Of a DNA stretch of 37,157 bases, positions 1-11,902 are shown in pieces; the stretch's first letter is position 1; each line of letters opens with the position of its first letter. The position numbers and the translations under genes are program-made. Where the stretch lies: positions 1 through 37,157 of the forward strand of contig NZ_JAUYNP010000225.1 of the NCBI RefSeq assembly GCF_030696055.1, given 5' to 3'. This DNA comes from Pseudomonas sp. (lineage in GTDB: Bacteria > Pseudomonadota > Gammaproteobacteria > Pseudomonadales > Pseudomonadaceae). The notes below the pieces were generated by a model. The model ran no database searches, was not told the DNA's origin, and saw only the letters and a list, made by a program, of their open reading frames with translations.

Positions 1-981
1 AATAAGCCGTTGGCGGTGGGTGGCTCGGCGGATCGACGCGGGGTGATCGCCACCTGCAACTATGAAGCCCGCAGTTATGGCGTGCGTTCGGCTATGGCGT
101 CCGGGCAGGCCCTGAAACTCTGTCCGGACCTGTTGATCGTCAAGCCGCGCATGGATGCCTATAAAGCCGTGTCGCGGGAAATTCAGGCGATCTTTCGCGA
201 GTACACCGAGCTGATCGAGCCGCTGTCGCTGGATGAGGCCTACCTGGATGTCACCGGCAGCCCGCACTTTGCCGGCAGCGCCACGCGTATCGCCCAGGAT
301 ATCCGCCGGCGGGTGTCCCAGGAGCTGCATATCACCGTATCGGCGGGGGTGGCGCCGAACAAGTTCCTGGCCAAGATCGCCAGTGACTGGAAAAAACCCA
401 ACGGTTTATTCGTGATCACCCCCGATCAGGTCGAGGATTTCGTGGCGGCCCTACCGGTGAATAAGTTGCATGGAGTGGGCAAGGTCACGGCGGACAAGCT
501 CGGGCGCTTGGGTATCCGCACCTGTAGCGACCTGCGCGAGTGGAACAAGTTGGCGTTGGTCCGGGAGTTCGGCAGTTTCGGCGAACGCCTGTGGGGCTTG
601 GCGCGCGGTATAGATGAGCGCGCGGTGCAGACCGACAGCCGCCGCCAATCGCTCAGCGTGGAGACCACTTACGATAAAGACCTGGCGGATTTGCCGGCGT
701 GCCTCGTGCAATTGCCGCAACTGCTCGAGGAACTGGACAGGCGCCTGGCGCGGCTGGACCCGAGCTATCGAGCGGACAAGCCCTTCGTCAAGATCAAGTT
801 CCACGATTTCAGCCAGACCACCCTGGAGCAGGCCGGGGCGCGGCGTGATCTGGACAGTTACAGGCTGCTGATGAGCGCCGCCTTTGCCCGCGGCAACAAA
901 CCGGTGCGGCTGCTCGGGGTGGGGGTGCGCCTGCATGACCTGCGCGGTCGGCACGAGCAGTTGGAGTTATTTGCGCAGTAG
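1..981 (+). CDS. dinB: DNA polymerase IV, 5'-truncated by the window
   Basis: Y-family translesion polymerase, missing its first few dozen residues because the window opens inside the gene. The reading frame is open from base 1, so the ORF-track start (a TTG at 10) is not the real start. The palm carries the catalytic SLDEAYLDVT motif with the Asp-Glu pair. A helix-hairpin-helix region (VNKLHGVGKVTADKLG) and the little-finger domain follow. The C-terminus ends EQLELFAQ, which fits the beta-clamp binding motif (QLxLF) expected for Pol IV. The first catalytic Asp lies outside the window. The stop TAG falls inside the left end of repeat A1. The gene converges on the META lipoprotein gene. I see no LexA box because the promoter is not included. 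Confidence 0.96.
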   Translation, partial: NKPLAVGGSADRRGVIATCNYEARSYGVRSAMASGQALKLCPDLLIVKPRMDAYKAVSREIQAIFREYTELIEPLSLDEAYLDVTGSPHFAGSATRIAQDIRRRVSQELHITVSAGVAPNKFLAKIASDWKKPNGLFVITPDQVEDFVAALPVNKLHGVGKVTADKLGRLGIRTCSDLREWNKLALVREFGSFGERLWGLARGIDERAVQTDSRRQSLSVETTYDKDLADLPACLVQLPQLLEELDRRLARLDPSYRADKPFVKIKFHDFSQTTLEQAGARRDLDSYRLLMSAAFARGNKPVRLLGVGVRLHDLRGRHEQLELFAQ

Positions 982-1143
982 GCTGGGTTAGCCGCATGTG
1001 CGGTGCCCCGACCGAACAGCCGGATCTGCTGCGGCGTAACCCAGCATTGCAGGGTGACTAACGACGCTGCGCCGGGTTACGCGGCGCCCGGATACGCCGC
1101 CAGCTGCCAAGGCAGTGGCACGCGCCGCTAACCCAGCCTACGG
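978..1143. repeat. Family A intergenic repeat, copy A1 (double inverted repeat)
   Basis: The space between dinB and the META gene is filled by an element with inverted ends: gtaggctgggttagc on the left and gctaacccagcctac on the right. Inside it the same core recurs in opposite orientation (cgtaacccagc, then gggttacgcggcgc), so it reads as two consecutive hairpin units. The dinB stop codon is the TAG of the left end, and the META stop lies 3 bases outside the right end. Three relatives occur at 10632, 20502 and 26959. No coding capacity is evident. It may serve as a bidirectional terminator for this convergent pair, which is inference. Confidence 0.85.
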
Positions 1144-1145
1144 CT

Positions 1146-1550
1146 TTAGTCTTTTTCCGGCCACAGACGCAGCGGCTTGCCTTCGCCTGGCCACAGGCGC
1201 AGTTGCTCGATGGGGGACAAGTCCCAGCGCTGCACCTTGCTCAGGCTGTCGAGAAAGCGCGCTTCCTGTTCCATCAGCGCGGGCGCGCACAGCTTGCGGG
1301 TGCTGCCGGCGGCGCTAAAGCTGAGCTGGTCGCCTTCCAGGCTGTAAGCGGCGAACCAGTGGTTGCAGCCGGCGTTGCCATAGGCGCGGCCATCGTCACC
1401 TAGGGTGATGGTCAGGTGGCTGTTGTCGATCAGCGGGCGTTCGCCAATCCATTCCACTTCATAGCTGTGTTCGGTTTCCAGTTGCGGGGACGCGCTGGCG
1501 CAGCCGAGCAGAGCGGCACTCAGCAGGGCGATGGCGAGTCCGTGTTTCAT
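1146..1550 (-). CDS. META-domain (HslJ-like) lipoprotein
   Basis: A 134-aa protein starting MKHG. The ORF-track version runs far upstream, but this ATG overlaps the stop of the upstream gene (ATGA) and begins a clear lipoprotein signal with lipobox LLGC (Cys17). The mature part resembles the META/HslJ family: a GNAGCNHWFAAY motif, then beta-rich sequence and the RLWPGEGKPLRLWP ending. Members are small envelope proteins, some linked to heat-induced novobiocin resistance in E. coli (HslJ); the biochemical role is unknown. It is the last gene of a leftward group behind the 146-aa CxxC protein, ldhA and gacS. Family assignment is good; function is not established. Confidence 0.82.
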   Translation of the reverse strand: MKHGLAIALLSAALLGCASASPQLETEHSYEVEWIGERPLIDNSHLTITLGDDGRAYGNAGCNHWFAAYSLEGDQLSFSAAGSTRKLCAPALMEQEARFLDSLSKVQRWDLSPIEQLRLWPGEGKPLRLWPEKD

Positions 1551-1987
1551 GGCGCTTCCTTGGCGATGCAGTTGGGGCACAGATGGCGGTCTTTCTGCTG
1601 GTGCCAGCCCAGTTCCTTGATCCGCGCCTCGGCGGCCGGCGCCTGGGCTTTCTTGCCGAGGGCGGCGTCCACGGCGAACTCGAAGTCCAGCTGGGCCTTG
1701 CAGCCATCGCACTTGACCTGCCAGTTGAATATCGCCAGTTCTTTGAAAGCTGGCCCGCTGGCCACCGCGACCCACTGGCCGCGCGGGTTGATCAGGTGGC
1801 GGACCTTGTCGGCCTGCAGGCGCATGGACAGCTCGCGGCTGCCCTTGAGGCTGACCAGCAGCACGTCGCCGCTTTGCACCGAGCCGCCGTTGCCGGTGAC
1901 CTGGTAGCGGCCTGGAGCCAGTGCGCGACATTCGATCAGGGTGTGTTCGGGGTTGAGCAGGTTGTAGCGAAAATCGTGTTCGGCCAT
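1547..1987 (-). CDS. Conserved protein with two CxxC pairs
   Basis: A 146-aa soluble protein with no signal peptide. MAEHDF is chosen as the start rather than the ORF-track start seven residues upstream, because a GGAG-like site (ctggagg in antisense) precedes it. The C-terminal half carries CDGC and CPNC, an arrangement typical of a zinc-binding knuckle. The N-terminal part is beta-rich. I do not recognise a named family beyond conserved Pseudomonas proteins at this position. Its stop overlaps the start of the META lipoprotein gene by ATGA, so the two are probably translationally coupled. Metal binding is inferred from the cysteines only. Confidence 0.75.
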   Translation of the reverse strand: MAEHDFRYNLLNPEHTLIECRALAPGRYQVTGNGGSVQSGDVLLVSLKGSRELSMRLQADKVRHLINPRGQWVAVASGPAFKELAIFNWQVKCDGCKAQLDFEFAVDAALGKKAQAPAAEARIKELGWHQQKDRHLCPNCIAKEAP

Positions 1988-2014
1988 GAGTCCTCCAGAT
2001 GTGCGCAAATGCTA

Positions 2015-3010
2015 TCACGCGCCAGGGACAAGCTGATTGCTCGGCGTGCCGGCCAGCCAGGCGGCGATATTGTCGCGGGTGGTGGCGGCAATCGCGGCCA
2101 GGGCTTCGTGGGTGAGGAAGGCCTGGTGCGCGGTGATCAACACATTGGGGAAACTCAGCAGGCGTGCCAGCACATCGTCCTGCAGCGGTTGGTCGGAGCA
2201 GTCCTCGAAAAACAGCTCGGCCTCTTCTTCGTAGACATCCAGGCCGAGGTAGCCGAGCTGGCCGCTTTTCAGCGCGCCGATCAGCGCCGGGGTGTCGATC
2301 AGTGCGCCGCGGCCGGTGTTGATCAGCATCACTCCGCGCTTCATCTGCTGCAGGCGCCGGGCATCGATCAGGTGCTGAGTCGCCGGAGTCAGCGGGCAGT
2401 GCAGGCTGATGATATCGCTGTGGCCGAGCAGTTCATCCAGTTCGACCTGGCGCGCGCCCAAGGCCGCCAGGGCGCCGATGGGCAGTGGGTCGTTGAGCAG
2501 CAGCTGGCAGCCGAAGCCGGCCATCAGCTGGGCGAAGGTCAGGCCGATCTGCCCGGCTCCGATAATGCCGACTGTCTTGCCGTGAATGTCGAAACCGGTC
2601 AACCCGTGCAGGGAAAAGTCGCCCTCGCGGGTGCGGTTGAAGGCGCGGTGGGTGCGCCGGTTCAGGGTCAGCAGCAGCGCCAGGGCATGTTCGGCCACCG
2701 CATGGGGCGAATAGGCGGGCACCCTGACCACGCACAGGCCGAGTCGCTGGGCGGCCTGCAGGTCGACATGGTTGTAACCGGCCGAGCGCAAGGCGATCAG
2801 GCGGCTGCCGCCGGCGGCCAGGCGCTGCAAGACCGGGGCGCTGAGGTCGTCATTGATAAAGGCGCAGACCACCGCGCAACCCGCAGCCAGGGCGGCGCTG
2901 TCCAGGCGCAGATGGGCTTCCTGAAAGCTCAGCTGCCAGGCACCGGGCAGGCCGGCGGCGAGAAAGCTGCTGCGGTCATAGGCTTTGCTGCTAAACAGGA
3001 CGATGCGCAT
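2015..3010 (-). CDS. ldhA: D-lactate dehydrogenase, NAD-dependent
   Basis: A 331-aa member of the D-2-hydroxyacid dehydrogenase family, interconverting pyruvate and D-lactate with NADH. Visible features are the Rossmann motif GIIGAGQIG, the substrate-binding Arg in INTGRGALID, and the catalytic His in ITAHQAFLT with an acidic residue upstream (LDVYEEEAE). The length matches bacterial fermentative LdhA. The ATG start has a GGAGAG site upstream. The gene begins 35 bp after the gacS stop on the same strand and is followed after 27 bp by the CxxC protein gene, suggesting co-transcription downstream of gacS. It would support pyruvate fermentation under oxygen limitation. Confidence 0.93.
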   Translation of the reverse strand: MRIVLFSSKAYDRSSFLAAGLPGAWQLSFQEAHLRLDSAALAAGCAVVCAFINDDLSAPVLQRLAAGGSRLIALRSAGYNHVDLQAAQRLGLCVVRVPAYSPHAVAEHALALLLTLNRRTHRAFNRTREGDFSLHGLTGFDIHGKTVGIIGAGQIGLTFAQLMAGFGCQLLLNDPLPIGALAALGARQVELDELLGHSDIISLHCPLTPATQHLIDARRLQQMKRGVMLINTGRGALIDTPALIGALKSGQLGYLGLDVYEEEAELFFEDCSDQPLQDDVLARLLSFPNVLITAHQAFLTHEALAAIAATTRDNIAAWLAGTPSNQLVPGA

Positions 3011-3045
3011 GGCGCTCTCCGGCGTGGGTGTTTAACCGCGCGGCA

Positions 3046-5796
<2,751 letters not shown>

Positions 5797-5973
5797 AGCG
5801 TTTCTCCCGCGTTGCCGATTCGGTGAAATCCAGCCGGCAGTTTAGCGGCTGCATTCGCCGCAATGACAGTAGCGGCACGCCTACCGGCAAGGATAGAGCG
5901 CGCGGCGTTATGGCCGGGCGCGGTTTGCCGTTATCATGGGCACCTTCTTCGCGTCTGGATCATCACGTCCGCC

Positions 5974-6870
5974 ATGAGCCCGCACTACCCCACTATCGCC
6001 GATTGCGTCGGCAACACTCCGCTGGTGCGTTTGCAGCGCCTGCCGGGGCATACCAGCAACACCTTGCTGTTGAAGCTGGAAGGCAATAACCCGGCGGGCT
6101 CGGTGAAGGATCGTCCGGCGTTGTCGATGATCGGCCGTGCCGAGTCGCGCGGCGCTATCCAGCCCGGCGACACCCTGATCGAGGCCACCTCCGGCAATAC
6201 CGGCATCGCTTTGGCGATGGCGGCGGCGATCAAGGGTTATCGCATGATCCTGATCATGCCGGACAACTCCACCGCCGAACGCAAGGCGGCGATGACCGCC
6301 TATGGCGCCGAGCTGATTCTGGTCGGCGGCATGGAAGAGGCCCGCGACCTGGCCCTGCAGATGCAGGCGGACGGCAAGGGCAAGGTGCTCGACCAGTTCG
6401 GCAACTGCGACAACCCCGAGGCCCACTACGAGGGCACCGGCCCGGAAATCTGGCAGCAGACCGGCGGGCAGATCACCCATTTCATCAGCTCCATGGGCAC
6501 CACCGGCACCATCATGGGCGTGTCGCGTTACCTCAAGGAGCAGAACCCACAGGTGCAGGTCGTCGGCCTGCAACCGATGGAGGGCGCGGCGATTCCGGGC
6601 ATTCGCCGTTGGCCCGAGGAATACCTGCCGAAGATCTATCAGGCCGAGCGGGTCGACCGGATTATCGACATGGGCCAGCAGGAGGCCGAAGCGGTGATGC
6701 GCCGTCTGGCGCGCGAGGAGGGCATCTTCTGCGGCGTGTCTTCCGGCGGCGCGGTGGCGGCCATGCTGCGCCTGTCCGAGGAAGTGGAGAATGCGGTGAT
6801 GGTGGCGATCATCTGCGACCGTGGCGACCGTTACCTGTCCAGTGGCGTGTATGACGCGCCGAGCAACTGA
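5974..6870 (+). CDS. cysM: Cysteine synthase B (O-acetylserine sulfhydrylase B)
   Basis: A 298-aa PLP enzyme making cysteine from O-acetylserine and sulfide or thiosulfate. The Schiff-base lysine is Lys45 in [11 protein letters not shown], and the phosphate/substrate loop is [11 protein letters not shown]. The PLP-binding glycine loop is SSMGTTGTI, and the ending [14 protein letters not shown] is typical of CysM. The ORF track begins 37 residues upstream, but MSPHYPTI matches the family N-terminus and is preferred. Its TGA overlaps the ATG of rlmD by one base (TGATG), so the two are coupled. The same gene pair order next to relA is, as I recall, usual in Pseudomonas. Confidence 0.95.
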   Translation: MSPHYPTIADCVGNTPLVRLQRLPGHTSNTLLLKLEGNNPAGSVKDRPALSMIGRAESRGAIQPGDTLIEATSGNTGIALAMAAAIKGYRMILIMPDNSTAERKAAMTAYGAELILVGGMEEARDLALQMQADGKGKVLDQFGNCDNPEAHYEGTGPEIWQQTGGQITHFISSMGTTGTIMGVSRYLKEQNPQVQVVGLQPMEGAAIPGIRRWPEEYLPKIYQAERVDRIIDMGQQEAEAVMRRLAREEGIFCGVSSGGAVAAMLRLSEEVENAVMVAIICDRGDRYLSSGVYDAPSN

Positions 6871-8222
6871 TGGCTAAGAAAGACGGCGGTCTGCGCTTTC
6901 AACCCAGCGGCGGTTCCCGTGCGCCGCAAGTGCCTGTGGGTAAGAAACACAAGCTCGGTATCGAGCGCCTGGCCAACGATGGCCGTGGCATCGGCTTCAG
7001 CGAGGGGCGCACCTGGTTCGTCAACGGCGCCTTGCCGGGCGAGCAGATCGAGGCGCGGGTGCTGGGTGCCCACGGCAAGGTGGTCGAGGCGCGGGTCGAG
7101 CGGATTCTCAGCGCCAGCCCCGAGCGGCGTGATGAGGCCTGCATGCATGCCAAGGTCTGTGGCGGTTGCAGCCTGCAACATATGCCCCACGCCGATCAGC
7201 TCGCCCTGAAACAGCGCATGCTCGCCGAGCAGCTGAGTCGTCTGGCCGATCTGCAGCCGGAGGAGTGGGCGGCGCCCTTGGTCGGCCCCGAACTGGGCTA
7301 CCGGCGGCGCGCGCGGATCGCCGTGCGCTGGGACCACAAGGGCAAGCGCCTGGACGTCGGTTTCCGCGCGGCGGCCAGCCAGGAGATTATCGCCATCGGC
7401 GAATGTCCGGTTCTGGTACAGCCCTTGCAGCCGATTATCTCCGCGTTACCGCAGGTGCTGCGCGAGCTGGACAAGCCCCAGGCCATTGGCCATGTCGAGT
7501 TGTTCAGTGGCAGTGCCAGCGCCGTGTTGGTGCGCCACACCGCCGCCTTGAGCGAAGTAGACCTGGCGCGTTTGCAGGCCTTCTGTAGCGCCCATGACGC
7601 TCAGCTGTGGTTGCAGGGCGAGGACGCGCCGCAGCCGTTCGAGCCGGAGCAGCAGCTGAGTTATGGACTGGATAGCTGGAACCTCAGCCTGGCCTATCGG
7701 CCTGGCGATTTTGTCCAGGTCAATCAGCCGGTCAACGAGGCGATGGTGGCCCAGGCGCTGGATTGGCTGGCGCCCCAGGCCGATGAGCGGGTGCTGGATC
7801 TGTTCTGCGGCCTGGGCAATTTCGCCTTGCCCTTGGCCCAGCGCGTGCGCGAATTGGTGGCGGTGGAAGGGGTGGCGAGCATGGTCGAGCGGGCGGCCGA
7901 GAACGCCGCGCGCAATGGCCTGGGCAACGCGCACTTTTTCCAGGCCGACCTGTCCAACCCGCTGAGCGAGGCCAGCTGGGCGCAGGGCGGCTTCGCTGCC
8001 CTGTTGCTCGACCCGCCGCGCGATGGGGCGCTGCAGGTGGTCAAGCAAGTGGCGGCCTTGGGCGTTCAGCGAGTGCTCTATGTGTCGTGCAATCCGGCGA
8101 CGCTGGCCCGTGACAGCGCCGAGTTGCAGGCGCAAGGTTATCGACTCAAGCGTGCCGGTATCCTCGATATGTTTCCGCAGACCGCGCACGTCGAGGCGAT
8201 GGCGCTGTTTGTCAGGCAGTAG
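6870..8222 (+). CDS. rlmD: 23S rRNA (uracil-5-)-methyltransferase RlmD
   Basis: A 450-aa SAM-dependent enzyme that methylates C5 of U1939 in 23S rRNA. An N-terminal TRAM domain (about 25-80) is followed by the iron-sulfur cysteines Cys91, Cys97 and Cys100 in [11 protein letters not shown] plus Cys179 in GECPVL. The SAM site is [15 protein letters not shown]. The catalytic region has LLDPPRDG and the nucleophile Cys407 in [12 protein letters not shown]. All key residues are intact. It starts on the last base of the cysM stop codon. About 170 bp separate it from relA; that gap holds only a weak short hairpin near 8330, so I cannot place a firm terminator. Confidence 0.95.
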   Translation: MAKKDGGLRFQPSGGSRAPQVPVGKKHKLGIERLANDGRGIGFSEGRTWFVNGALPGEQIEARVLGAHGKVVEARVERILSASPERRDEACMHAKVCGGCSLQHMPHADQLALKQRMLAEQLSRLADLQPEEWAAPLVGPELGYRRRARIAVRWDHKGKRLDVGFRAAASQEIIAIGECPVLVQPLQPIISALPQVLRELDKPQAIGHVELFSGSASAVLVRHTAALSEVDLARLQAFCSAHDAQLWLQGEDAPQPFEPEQQLSYGLDSWNLSLAYRPGDFVQVNQPVNEAMVAQALDWLAPQADERVLDLFCGLGNFALPLAQRVRELVAVEGVASMVERAAENAARNGLGNAHFFQADLSNPLSEASWAQGGFAALLLDPPRDGALQVVKQVAALGVQRVLYVSCNPATLARDSAELQAQGYRLKRAGILDMFPQTAHVEAMALFVRQ

Positions 8223-8392
8223 ATTGAACGTGCTTAGATAGGGCTGGTCGCTTGGTTTTGCCCGAGTCAGGCCTTATCTAGGTGCCGTAGGGGCGCATAG
8301 GGATTGCGTCTTAGGTGGTTAAACCGACCGGCTCATAGAAGGCCGGCGACTGTTCAGCATGCCTGGGGCCTGCTGTAGGGAAGGTAAGCAAG

Positions 8393-10636
8393 ATGGTTCA
8401 GGTGAGAGCGCATCAGCCGATCAACGATGACGGCAGCATCAACCTCGAGGCCTGGCTCGGGCATGTGCTGAAGGTCGATCCGGCGCTGGATCGTGAGGCC
8501 TTGCGCGAGGCCTGCGAGTTTGCTCGCGAGGCCGAACAGCAAGCCAATGCCGCGCAGAATCTATGGACCGAGGGCGCATCGAGCTTCCGCTCGGGGCTGG
8601 AGATCGCCGAGATACTCGCCGACCTCAAACTCGATCAGGATTCCCTGGTCGCCGCGGTGATCTACCGCTGCGTGCGCGAAGGCAAGGTGCCGCTGGCGGT
8701 GGTGCATCAGCGCTTCGGTCCGCTGGTGGCCAAGCTGGTGGAGGGTGTGCTGCGCATGGCGGCGATCAGCGCTTCGATGAATCCGCGCGACTCCCTGGTG
8801 CTCGGCTCCCAGGCCCAGGTGGAAAACCTGCGCAAGATGCTGATCGCCATGGTCGACGACGTGCGAGTCGCCTTGATCAAGCTGGCCGAGCGCACCTGTG
8901 CGATCCGCGCGGTCAAGCATGCCTCCGAGGAGAAGCGCCACCGGGTCGCCCGTGAAGTCTTCGACATCTATGCGCCCCTGGCCCATCGCTTAGGCATAGG
9001 TCATATCAAGTGGGAGCTGGAGGACCTGTCCTTCCGCTACCTGGAGCCGGAGCAGTACAAGCAGATCGCCAAGCTGCTGCACGAACGGCGCATGGACCGC
9101 GAGCACTACATCAATGAGGTGATGGGCCAGCTGCGCGTGGAGCTGGAAGCCACCGGGGTCAAGGCCGACATCAGCGGCCGGGCCAAACATATCTATTCGA
9201 TCTGGCGCAAGATGCAGCGCAAGGGCCTGCAGTTCAGCCAGATCTATGACGTGCGTGCGGTGCGCGTGCTGGTGCCGGAAGTGCGCGACTGTTACACCGC
9301 CCTCGGCATAGTGCACACCCTGTGGCGGCACATTCCCAAGGAGTTCGACGACTACATCGCCAACCCCAAGGAAAACGGTTATCGCTCGCTGCACACCGCC
9401 GTGCTCGGCCCGGAAGGCAAGGTGCTGGAAGTGCAGATCCGTACCCAGACCATGCACGAGGAAGCCGAGCTGGGCGTCTGCGCGCACTGGCGCTACAAGG
9501 GCACCGACGTCAAATCCGGCTCCAACCATTACGAGGAGAAGATCTCCTGGTTGCGTCAGGTGCTCGAATGGCATGAGGAACTGGGCGATATCGGCGGCTT
9601 GGCCGAGCAGCTGCGCGTCGATATCGAGCCGGATCGGGTCTATGTCTTCACCCCCGACGGCCACGCCATCGACCTGCCCAAGGGTGCCACCCCGCTGGAC
9701 TTCGCCTACCGCGTGCACACCGAGATCGGCCACAACTGCCGCGGCGCCAAGATCAACGGGCGCATAGTGCCGCTCAACTACAGCCTGCAGACCGGCGAGC
9801 AGGTGGAGATCATCACCAGCAAGCACGGCACGCCGAGCCGCGACTGGCTGAACTCCAACCTGGGCTACGTCACCACCTCGCGGGCGCGGGCGAAGATAGT
9901 CCACTGGTTCAAGCTGCAGGACCGCGACCAGAACGTCGCCGCCGGCAAGGCCCAGCTGGAACGCGAACTGCAGCGCCTGGCGCTGCCCCATGTGGATTTC
10001 GACAAGTTGGCCGAGAAGGCCAATATGAAGACCAGCGAAGACCTGTTCGCCTCCTTGGGCGCCGGCGATCTGCGCCTGGCGCAGCTGGTCAATCTGGCGC
10101 AACAGCTGGTCGAGCCGGATCGGGTCAACGAGCAGCTCGAGCTGATCCCGCGCAAGGCCCTGGGCTTCAAGCCGGGCAAGCGCGGCGATATCCAGATCCA
10201 GGGCGTCGGCAACCTGCTCACGCAGATGGCCGGTTGCTGCCAGCCACTGCCGGGCGATCCGATAGTCGGCTATATCACCCAGGGCCGCGGCGTCAGCATC
10301 CACCGTCAGGACTGTGCCTCGGTGCTGCAGCTCAGTGGCCGCGAGCCGGAGCGGATCATCCAGGTCAGCTGGGGTCCGGTGCCGGTGCAGACCTACCCGG
10401 TGGACATCATCATCCGCGCCTACGACCGTTCCGGCTTGCTGCGTGACGTGACCCAGGTACTGCTCAACGAGAAGCTCAACGTGCTGGCGGTCAATACCCG
10501 CTCGAACAAGGACGACAACACCGCGTCCATGTCGATCACAGTAGAGATTCCTGGGTTGGATGCACTGGGCCGGTTGCTGGGGCGGATCAGCCAGTTGCCG
10601 AATATCATCGAGGCCCGGCGCCATAGAGTTTCGTAG
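8393..10636 (+). CDS. relA: GTP pyrophosphokinase RelA (ppGpp synthetase I)
   Basis: A 747-aa ribosome-associated stringent-response enzyme making (p)ppGpp when uncharged tRNA occupies the A site. The N-terminal pseudo-hydrolase domain lacks the HD motif (VAAVIYRCVREGKVP), so hydrolysis is not expected. The synthetase domain has KEFDD at 316-320, the ExDD signature of monofunctional RelA, followed by NGYRSLHTAV and LEVQIRTQTMHEEAE. A TGS domain (VYVFTPDGHAIDLP) follows, then the helical and zinc-finger region (QMAGCCQPLPGD, HRQDC) and a C-terminal ACT domain. The start has a GGGAAGG site. The stop TAG is part of repeat A2, which separates relA from mazG. Confidence 0.97.
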   Translation: MVQVRAHQPINDDGSINLEAWLGHVLKVDPALDREALREACEFAREAEQQANAAQNLWTEGASSFRSGLEIAEILADLKLDQDSLVAAVIYRCVREGKVPLAVVHQRFGPLVAKLVEGVLRMAAISASMNPRDSLVLGSQAQVENLRKMLIAMVDDVRVALIKLAERTCAIRAVKHASEEKRHRVAREVFDIYAPLAHRLGIGHIKWELEDLSFRYLEPEQYKQIAKLLHERRMDREHYINEVMGQLRVELEATGVKADISGRAKHIYSIWRKMQRKGLQFSQIYDVRAVRVLVPEVRDCYTALGIVHTLWRHIPKEFDDYIANPKENGYRSLHTAVLGPEGKVLEVQIRTQTMHEEAELGVCAHWRYKGTDVKSGSNHYEEKISWLRQVLEWHEELGDIGGLAEQLRVDIEPDRVYVFTPDGHAIDLPKGATPLDFAYRVHTEIGHNCRGAKINGRIVPLNYSLQTGEQVEIITSKHGTPSRDWLNSNLGYVTTSRARAKIVHWFKLQDRDQNVAAGKAQLERELQRLALPHVDFDKLAEKANMKTSEDLFASLGAGDLRLAQLVNLAQQLVEPDRVNEQLELIPRKALGFKPGKRGDIQIQGVGNLLTQMAGCCQPLPGDPIVGYITQGRGVSIHRQDCASVLQLSGREPERIIQVSWGPVPVQTYPVDIIIRAYDRSGLLRDVTQVLLNEKLNVLAVNTRSNKDDNTASMSITVEIPGLDALGRLLGRISQLPNIIEARRHRVS

Positions 10637-10806
10637 GATGGGTTGAGCGCAGCGATACCCATGCTGTCGGGGCGCCTGGAACTGTTTTCGCGGTTCGCTC
10701 TGGGTTAATTGCGCCGTAACCCATCATTGGCTCGATGGGTTATGCGGCGCGCTGGTTTTATCACCGCTGCATAATCCGTGCTCTGCGCCGCTAACCCATC
10801 CTACGG
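10632..10806. repeat. Family A intergenic repeat, copy A2
   Basis: The relA-mazG gap holds a second family A element. Its left end begins cgtaggatgggttgagcg and its right end is cgctaacccatcctacgg. Internally, gcgccgtaacccatc and gatgggttatgcggcgc are again opposed, giving two consecutive hairpins. The relA stop codon is the TAG in the left end. The first 35 bases are an exact inverted match to the right end of copy A3 at 20646-20680. Unlike the other three copies, this one lies between two genes in the same direction, so it could attenuate read-through from relA into mazG. Confidence 0.85.
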
Positions 10807-10829
10807 ATGCGTACTAACCGGAATTTGCT

Positions 10830-11666
10830 ATGTACCAACTCGACGACCTGCTGCATCTGATGGCCCGCCTGCGTGACCCGCAGTATGGCTGCCCCTGGGA
10901 CTTGAAGCAGAGCTACGCGACCATAGTGCCGCACACCATCGAGGAGGCTTACGAGGTCGCCGATGCCATCGAGCGCGGCGACTTTGAGCATCTGCCGGGC
11001 GAGTTGGGCGATCTGCTGTTCCAGGTGGTGTATTACAGCCAGCTGGCCCGCGAGGAAGGGCGCTTCGAGTTCGCCCAGGTGGTCGATGGCATCACCCGCA
11101 AGCTGCTGCGTCGCCATCCCCATGTGTTTGTCGATGGCGATCTGTATGGCCCCCCCGACGCCTCCAAGCTGGCAGAGGCGGCGGTCAAGCAGCGTTGGGA
11201 AGAGCTGAAGGCCGAAGAGCGCGCCGAGAAGGCCGCGGCTCCCGAACAACTGTCGCTGCTCGACGATGTACCGACCGCTCTGCCGTCCCTCAGCCGGGCG
11301 ATCAAGTTGCAGAAGCGCGCCGCCCAGGTCGGCTTCGACTGGCCCGAGGCGCTGCCGGTGGTGGACAAGGTGCGCGAAGAGCTGGATGAAGTGTTGGAGG
11401 CCATGAGCGAAAACGATCCGCAAGCGATCGCCGAGGAGATAGGCGACCTGCTGTTTGTGGTCAGCAACCTGGCCCGCCATCTCAAGGTTGACCCGGAAAG
11501 CGCCTTGCGCGCGGCCAATGGCAAGTTCGAGCGGCGCTTTCGTTTTATCGAACAGGCATTGCGCGAAGCGGGTCGGGCCATGGAAAATTGCCCCCTGGAA
11601 GAACTGGATGCCTTGTGGGGCGAAGCCAAAAAGCAGGAAAAACAGGTATTGGGCTGCGGTGAATGA
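10830..11666 (+). CDS. mazG: Nucleoside triphosphate pyrophosphohydrolase MazG
   Basis: A 278-aa all-alpha NTP pyrophosphatase converting (d)NTPs to NMPs, thought to remove non-canonical nucleotides and, in E. coli, to lower ppGpp. It has two tandem MazG domains. The first carries EEAYEVADAIERG followed by ELGDLLFQVVYY, and the second VREELDEVLEAM followed by EEIGDLLFVVSN. These supply the metal-binding EExxE and ExxD sets. The N-terminal RLRDPQYGCPWDLKQS is characteristic. It lies downstream of relA as in E. coli, though here without mazEF and with repeat A2 between them. The start follows closely after the repeat. Confidence 0.95.
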   Translation: MYQLDDLLHLMARLRDPQYGCPWDLKQSYATIVPHTIEEAYEVADAIERGDFEHLPGELGDLLFQVVYYSQLAREEGRFEFAQVVDGITRKLLRRHPHVFVDGDLYGPPDASKLAEAAVKQRWEELKAEERAEKAAAPEQLSLLDDVPTALPSLSRAIKLQKRAAQVGFDWPEALPVVDKVREELDEVLEAMSENDPQAIAEEIGDLLFVVSNLARHLKVDPESALRAANGKFERRFRFIEQALREAGRAMENCPLEELDALWGEAKKQEKQVLGCGE

Positions 11667-11902
11667 TTTCATGCGGCGTTGTCGGTCAGGCTTGCCCTGC
11701 AAGTTGTGTGCTGCGTTTTGGGCTCTCGCGGGTAACACCGGCTGAGCGGCCGCTTAGCGAATCAGTACGGTAAACTTCTGCCCGCTTTGCGGGTGTTAAA
11801 CAGATGCTGGAAGGGGGCCGTATTCAGGTTCCGGCCGGATCGGCCGATGCCGATCCAGGGTTTCGGCATCGTTATCAATCTTCGAGTTGTGTGAACAGGA
11901 CA

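Noticed and set aside
8990-10624. Minus-strand ORF of 544 aa opposite relA
   Set aside because: Shadow of relA; all motifs belong to the plus strand.
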